A stretch of 64,000 nt of DNA, from the NCBI RefSeq assembly GCF_001422645.1, contig NZ_LMLR01000010.1:776724-840723 (forward strand). Direction: 5' to 3'. Each line of letters starts with the position of its first letter. Within the stretch, counting starts at the first letter, position 1. Position numbers and translations under genes: made by a program. Of the stretch, positions 60,038-64,000 are shown in pieces. The notes below the pieces were generated by a model. It did not search any database. It was not told the DNA's origin and saw only the letters and a program-made list of their open reading frames with translations. Source of the stretch: Arthrobacter sp. Leaf69. Lineage in GTDB: Bacteria > Actinomycetota > Actinomycetes > Actinomycetales > Micrococcaceae.

Positions 60038-61156
60038 ATGACTTCATCAGAGAACACGGCCGGGGGCATCCGGCCCCGCCCGGTGGTAGACCTTCTTCCC
60101 CGCTACGCGGCAGGCAAACCGCCGGTCCCCGTCGAGGGCCTGGTCAGCTACAAGCTTTCCTCCAACGAAAACCCGCTCCCCCCGATCCCTGCAGTGCAGC
60201 AGGCCATCGCGGCGCAGACCGACTTCAACCGCTATCCGGATCCGCTGAGCAGCAAGCTGCGCGGATCATTGGCCCGGTTCCTGGACGTTCCGGCCGAGGA
60301 CATCGTCACCGGCGCCGGGAGCCTGGGTGCACTCAACCAGCTGCTGGCCACCTTCGCGGGGCAGAACGACGACGGCAAGCCCGACGAAGTGATCTACGCC
60401 TGGCGCTCTTTCGAGGCCTACCCGATCTGCGTCGGGCTGGCCGGCGCCGAGAGCGTCCGGGTCCCGCTGACCGGCGACGGCCGCCACGACCTCGACGCCA
60501 TGGCCGAAGCGGTGACCGCACGCACCCGCATGATCCTGCTCTGCACCCCCAACAACCCCACCGGCCCGATCCTCACCACCGAGGAGACCGAGCGCTTCAT
60601 CAAGCGGGTTCCCGCCGACGTCGTGGTTGTCATCGACGAGGCCTACCAGGAGTTCGTCCGCGACGAGCACGCCGTCGACGGCATCGAAATGTACCGGAAA
60701 TACCCCAATGTCGTCGTCCTGCGGACCTTCTCGAAGGCCCACGGCCTTGCCGGGCTGCGGGTCGGCTACAGCGTCTCCCAGCCCGATCTCACCCAGCACT
60801 TGCGCGTCGCCGCCACGCCGTTCGCGGTGTCCCAGATCGCCGAATCCGCGGCCGTGACGTCCCTGGAGCATTTCGATGAGGTTGTAGAAAGGGTACAAAG
60901 CCTGGTGGACGAACGGGACCGCGTCACCGCCGGACTGCGAGACCTGGGCTGGTTCGTGCCCGAGGCCCAGGGCAACTTCGTGTGGCTCAATCTGGGTGCC
61001 GACAGTGTGGAGTTCGCCGCTCTGGCGGGAGAGCGGGCACTCTCCGTGCGCGCCTTCGCCAACGAGGGTGTCCGGGTCAGCATCGGCGAGACCGAGGCCA
61101 ACACCCGTTTCCTGGAACTCTGTGCGATCTATACAAAACCGCCGCGGCGTTCCTAG
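60038..61156 (+). CDS. pat: Histidinol-phosphate-type aminotransferase, possibly aromatic amino acid aminotransferase
   Basis: A 372-residue fold-I PLP enzyme of the HisC group. YKLSSNENPLPP (about 38-49), CTPNNPTGPIL, the PLP Lys233 in TFSKAHGLAGLRVGY and the C-terminal R-V-S-I-G are clear. YKLSSNEN resembles actinobacterial Pat (aromatic aminotransferase) more than the K-L-N-x-N-E-N of HisC. It stands just upstream of a 2-oxoacid dehydrogenase operon, which fits amino acid breakdown. TAGGCT (60025-60030) 7 nt before the ATG suggests a leaderless transcript. Confidence 0.83.
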   Translation: MTSSENTAGGIRPRPVVDLLPRYAAGKPPVPVEGLVSYKLSSNENPLPPIPAVQQAIAAQTDFNRYPDPLSSKLRGSLARFLDVPAEDIVTGAGSLGALNQLLATFAGQNDDGKPDEVIYAWRSFEAYPICVGLAGAESVRVPLTGDGRHDLDAMAEAVTARTRMILLCTPNNPTGPILTTEETERFIKRVPADVVVVIDEAYQEFVRDEHAVDGIEMYRKYPNVVVLRTFSKAHGLAGLRVGYSVSQPDLTQHLRVAATPFAVSQIAESAAVTSLEHFDEVVERVQSLVDERDRVTAGLRDLGWFVPEAQGNFVWLNLGADSVEFAALAGERALSVRAFANEGVRVSIGETEANTRFLELCAIYTKPPRRS

Positions 61157-61170
61157 CGCTTAACATGACG

Positions 61171-61192
61171 GCCGCAGCCGGTCGGCTGCGGC
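61171..61192. terminator. Perfect hairpin after the aminotransferase gene
   Basis: GCCGCAGC-cggtcg-GCTGCGGC: 8-bp perfect stem, no T-tract. It may act as a weak terminator between the aminotransferase and the dehydrogenase operon or as part of the control region. Confidence 0.4.
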
Positions 61193-61216
61193 TAAAGTAG
61201 GGACGAGTAAGCCAAA

Positions 61217-61258
61217 ATATATGCCGGATCGGGAATGTATAACCGGTCCGGCATATAT
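61217..61258. promoter_or_regulatory. 12-bp inverted repeat upstream of the branched-chain dehydrogenase operon
   Basis: ATATATGCCGGA (61217-61228) and TCCGGCATATAT (61247-61258), perfect inverted copies separated by 18 nt, ending 45 nt before the E1 alpha start. The AT-rich arms suit a regulator that binds two helical turns apart, for example an Lrp/BkdR-type protein. Its position between hairpin and start suggests an operator. Confidence 0.65.
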
Positions 61259-61303
61259 CCCAGCGATTGTGGCGCATTTGGATGCGGCAAGCAAGGAGAC
61301 GGT

Positions 61304-62551
61304 ATGGGCGCCACACATCTGCCCTCTACCGAGTTCGACGGAACCGATATTGAGGACCGGCTCGAGGCGGAGGCCGAAGCCCGCCTGGGCGATCCTGCCG
61401 AGCCGATGGTGCAGCTTCTCGCTCCCGACGGCACCCTGGGCTCCGATCCCGTCTTCTCGGAATACGCCGAACGGCTCAACCCCGAGGACCTGCGCGGATT
61501 CTATGCCGACATGGCGAAAATCCGCCGCTTCGACGTGGAGGCCACCGCCCTGCAGCGGCAGGGCCAGCTGGCCTTGTGGGTTCCGCTCACCGGGCAGGAA
61601 GCCGCCCAGATCGGCTCCGGCCGGGCCAGCCAGCCGCAGGACTACATCTTTCCCACCTACCGCGAGCACGGCGTCGCCCTGACCCGCAACGTGGACCTCG
61701 CCGAGTTGCTGCGCCAGTTCCGCGGGGTCTCCAATGGCGGCTGGAACCCCAAGGACACCAACTTCCACCTCTACACCCTGGTCCTCGCGGCCCAGACACC
61801 GCACGCCGTGGGCTACGCGATGGGCATCCAGCGCGACCAGAAGTTCGCGGCGTCCGCCGCACTCGCGGACGGAACTCCCGGCCAGGCGGCCGAGCCCAAG
61901 GCCGCCGTTATGGTCTACTTCGGCGACGGAGCCAGTTCCGAAGGCGACGTCCATGAGTCCATGGTGTTCGCCTCCTCCTACAAGGCCCCCGTGGTGTTCT
62001 TCTGCCAGAACAACCACTGGGCGATCTCCGTCCCCAGCTCCGTGCAGACCCGGGTCCCGCTGGCCAACCGGGCCAAGGGCTACGGCTTCCCGGGCATCAG
62101 GGTGGACGGAAACGATGTCATCGCTGTCCATGCCGTCACGGAGTGGGCCCTGGAGCGTGCCCGCCAGGGCGAGGGCCCCGTACTGATCGAGGCCTTCACC
62201 TACCGCGTCGGCGCGCACACCACTGCCGATGACCCCACCAAATACCGGGAATCCGCCGAGGAAGGCCGGTGGCGGGCCAAGGATCCGCTGGAGCGCCTGG
62301 AGAAGTACCTCCGCGCCCAGGGTCTGGCCGACGACGACTTCTTCGAGCAGGTCAGGGCAGACGGGGACGAACTCGCCGCCTACGTGCGCAAGACCACCCA
62401 CGATCTCGAAACTCCGGACATCCGGACCGCCTTCGCCAACACCTATGTGGAAGCCCACCCGCTGGTGGCCGAAGAGCTGGCGTGGTTCGAGGAGTACAGC
62501 GCAGGATTTGTGGACGAGGCGGAACCTGCAGACACGGAGGCGGCCAACTGA
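61304..62551 (+). CDS. bkdA: Branched-chain 2-oxoacid dehydrogenase E1 alpha subunit
   Basis: A 415-residue thiamine-diphosphate enzyme subunit. VYFGDGASSEGDVHES (about 204-219) and N-N-H-W-A-I-S are the TPP motif; the Ser-containing Y-R-V-G-A-H-T-T-A-D-D-P-T region matches the phosphorylation loop. AAGGAG precedes the ATG. It decarboxylates 2-oxoacids from Val, Leu and Ile, or pyruvate. One base overlap with E1 beta. Confidence 0.88.
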   Translation: MGATHLPSTEFDGTDIEDRLEAEAEARLGDPAEPMVQLLAPDGTLGSDPVFSEYAERLNPEDLRGFYADMAKIRRFDVEATALQRQGQLALWVPLTGQEAAQIGSGRASQPQDYIFPTYREHGVALTRNVDLAELLRQFRGVSNGGWNPKDTNFHLYTLVLAAQTPHAVGYAMGIQRDQKFAASAALADGTPGQAAEPKAAVMVYFGDGASSEGDVHESMVFASSYKAPVVFFCQNNHWAISVPSSVQTRVPLANRAKGYGFPGIRVDGNDVIAVHAVTEWALERARQGEGPVLIEAFTYRVGAHTTADDPTKYRESAEEGRWRAKDPLERLEKYLRAQGLADDDFFEQVRADGDELAAYVRKTTHDLETPDIRTAFANTYVEAHPLVAEELAWFEEYSAGFVDEAEPADTEAAN

Positions 62552-63531
62552 TGACCACCATGACCATTGCCAAGGCCATCAACGAAGGCCTCCGCGCCAC
62601 GCTCACCAACAACCCCCGCGCCCTCCTGATGGGCGAGGACATCGGCCCCCTGGGCGGTGTCTACCGCGTCACCGACGGCCTCATCGCGGAATTCGGCGCC
62701 GACCGCGTCGTGGATACCCCGCTGGCGGAGTCCGGCATCATCGGCACCGCCATCGGGCTGTCCCTGCGGGGCTACCTGCCCGTCTGTGAAATCCAGTTCG
62801 ACGGCTTTGTGTTCCCGGGCTTCAACCAGATCACCACCCAGCTGGCCAAGATGCACTCCCGCAGCAACGGCAACCTCACTGTGCCGGTGGTCATCCGGAT
62901 CCCGTACGGCGGCGGCATCGGCTCGATCGAGCACCACTCGGAGTCCCCGGAAGCACTGTTCGCCCACACAGCCGGACTGCGCATCATCACCCCGTCCAAC
63001 CCGCACGATGCCTACTGGATGATCCAGCAGGCCGTCGACTGCCAGGACCCCGTGATCGTCTTCGAACCGAAGCGCCGGTACTGGCTCAAGGGCGACGTTG
63101 ACACCGAAACCCCCGGAACCTCCGCAGACCCGTTCAAGGCCCACGTGCTCCGCGAGGGCACTGACGCCACCGTGGTGGTCTACGGCCCGCTGGTGCCGGT
63201 GGCCCTGGCCGCGGCCAACGCCGCGGCCGAGGACGGCCACAGCGTCGAGGTGATCGACCTGCGTTCCATCTCGCCCATCGACTTCGACACCGTCACGAAA
63301 TCCGTCAAGAAGACGGGTCGGCTGATCGTGGCCCACGAGGCCCCGACCTTCGGCGGGATCGGCGGCGAAATCGCGGCCCGGATCAGCGAGCGTGCCTTCC
63401 ACTCACTGGAGGCCCCCGTCATCCGCGTGGGCGGTTTCCACATGCCCTACCCGGTGGCGAAGGTGGAGGAAGACTACCTGCCGGACATCGACCGCATTCT
63501 TGAGGCACTCGACCGTGCGTTGTCATATTGA
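62551..63531 (+). CDS. bkdB: Branched-chain 2-oxoacid dehydrogenase E1 beta subunit
   Basis: A 326-residue transketolase-like subunit: GEDIGPLGGVYRVTDGL, VDTPLAESGIIGTAIGL and GGGIGSIEHHSESPEALFAHTAGL are conserved. With E1 alpha it forms the alpha2-beta2 decarboxylase. The ATG overlaps the E1 alpha stop. 77 nt separate it from E2. Confidence 0.9.
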   Translation: MTTMTIAKAINEGLRATLTNNPRALLMGEDIGPLGGVYRVTDGLIAEFGADRVVDTPLAESGIIGTAIGLSLRGYLPVCEIQFDGFVFPGFNQITTQLAKMHSRSNGNLTVPVVIRIPYGGGIGSIEHHSESPEALFAHTAGLRIITPSNPHDAYWMIQQAVDCQDPVIVFEPKRRYWLKGDVDTETPGTSADPFKAHVLREGTDATVVVYGPLVPVALAAANAAAEDGHSVEVIDLRSISPIDFDTVTKSVKKTGRLIVAHEAPTFGGIGGEIAARISERAFHSLEAPVIRVGGFHMPYPVAKVEEDYLPDIDRILEALDRALSY

Positions 63532-63540
63532 TTACGCCTA

Positions 63541-63570
63541 TTCCTACTGACTGCGCCCTTTCCTACTGAC
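63541..63570. repeat. Short direct repeat in the bkdB-bkdC gap
   Basis: TTCCTACTGAC occurs at 63541-63551 and 63560-63570, with a 19-nt period and partly similar flanks. No function is apparent. Confidence 0.6.
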
Positions 63571-63608
63571 CGCTTCCCGCTGAGGCGCCTTTCCCCAACA
63601 AGGACAAC

Positions 63609-64000
63609 ATGACTCTCCACAAGTTCAACCTCCCCGACGTGGGCGAAGGGCTGACCGAGGCCGAGATCGTCGCCTGGAAGGTCAAACCCGGCGACACCGT
63701 GGCCATCAACGATGTCCTGTGCGAAATCGAGACCGCGAAGTCCCTCGTGGAACTGCCGTCACCGTTCGCCGGCACAGTCACCGAGCTGCTTGTGCCCGAG
63801 GGCCTGACGGTCGACGTCGGGACCGCGATTATCAGCGTCAGCGACGCCGCCCCCGCCGCGGACGCCGCCGTGGAGCCTGCCCCCGCCGCGCCGGCTCCTG
63901 ATGTTCCGCTGTACGGGAAGCTGGAGCCGGACACGTCCGACGCCGGTGCCTCGGCCGGGCGACCGGCCGGCGGCCCCTTGGTGGGCTCCGGTCCGAAAGC
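63609..64000 (+). CDS. bkdC: Dihydrolipoamide acyltransferase (E2), 3' end cut by window edge
   Basis: The first 130 residues only. A lipoyl domain (residues 3-78) has the modified Lys44 in [11 protein letters not shown] and the preceding [21 protein letters not shown] (in part). An Ala/Pro-rich linker follows from about 82. The catalytic domain lies beyond the window. AAGGACAAC stands before the ATG. It is the third gene of the 2-oxoacid dehydrogenase operon. Confidence 0.9.
   Translation, partial: MTLHKFNLPDVGEGLTEAEIVAWKVKPGDTVAINDVLCEIETAKSLVELPSPFAGTVTELLVPEGLTVDVGTAIISVSDAAPAADAAVEPAPAAPAPDVPLYGKLEPDTSDAGASAGRPAGGPLVGSGPK

Overview
The window is GC-rich DNA with many GTG starts, 1-8 nt gene overlaps and several leaderless-looking starts (a -10 hexamer 6-7 nt before ATG). 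Gene content (CsoR-type copper control, a LigC-type ATP ligase, WXG100 proteins, unfused pcaD/pcaC beside qsuB, IclR-controlled aromatic pathways) points to an actinobacterium, most likely Arthrobacter or a close relative in the Micrococcaceae. That placement is inference from gene families. I see no rRNA, tRNA, IS element, prophage or CRISPR array.

Layout. 1-0.7 kb: a WXG100 gene cut by the left edge and a DUF2277 gene. 0.7-3.8 kb: leftward csoR-copZ-copA copper operon with two palindromic CsoR boxes. 4.0-5.1 kb: DinB-like and universal stress genes with an intrinsic terminator. 5.2-7.1 kb: a flavoprotein with a cysteine-rich tail, divergent from arsR, with two matched operators between them. 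7.1-13.3 kb: small unknowns, a BNR-repeat protein paired with a MoaD/ThiS-like protein, a GH13 enzyme paired with an LLM flavin oxidoreductase, and ligC.

13.3-26.6 kb is an aromatic catabolism island: a shikimate-type transporter divergent from an IclR gene, then dehydrogenase (QsuD-like), dehydroshikimate dehydratase (QsuB) and pcaHGBDCFIJ, ending in a PcaR-like regulator. Together these carry shikimate or dehydroshikimate to protocatechuate and on to succinyl-CoA and acetyl-CoA. A second aromatic block (49.2-52.7 kb: AAHS transporter, PobR-like IclR, pobA) feeds 4-hydroxybenzoate into the same protocatechuate pool.

28.1-42.9 kb is a one-strand surface-polysaccharide cluster: initiating phosphoglycosyltransferase, nucleotide-sugar modification genes suggesting 3-amino and possibly 4-amino sugars, a flippase, glycosyltransferases, a VanZ-acetyltransferase fusion and a three-domain glycosyltransferase. 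It is preceded by a 34-codon leader ORF with a strong ribosome site, which contains a hairpin plus T7 tract and overlaps the first structural gene by GTGA. This looks like a translation-linked attenuator and is the most interesting regulatory structure seen.

43-64 kb: an ACT-domain membrane protein, mscL, a FUSC-type membrane protein, an ABC-2 exporter, the pob block, assorted enzymes, purB with a phosphatase, a WXG100-like/alpha-beta hydrolase pair, a small membrane protein, an aromatic-type aminotransferase and the start of a branched-chain 2-oxoacid dehydrogenase operon (E1 alpha, E1 beta, truncated E2) behind a 12-bp inverted repeat.
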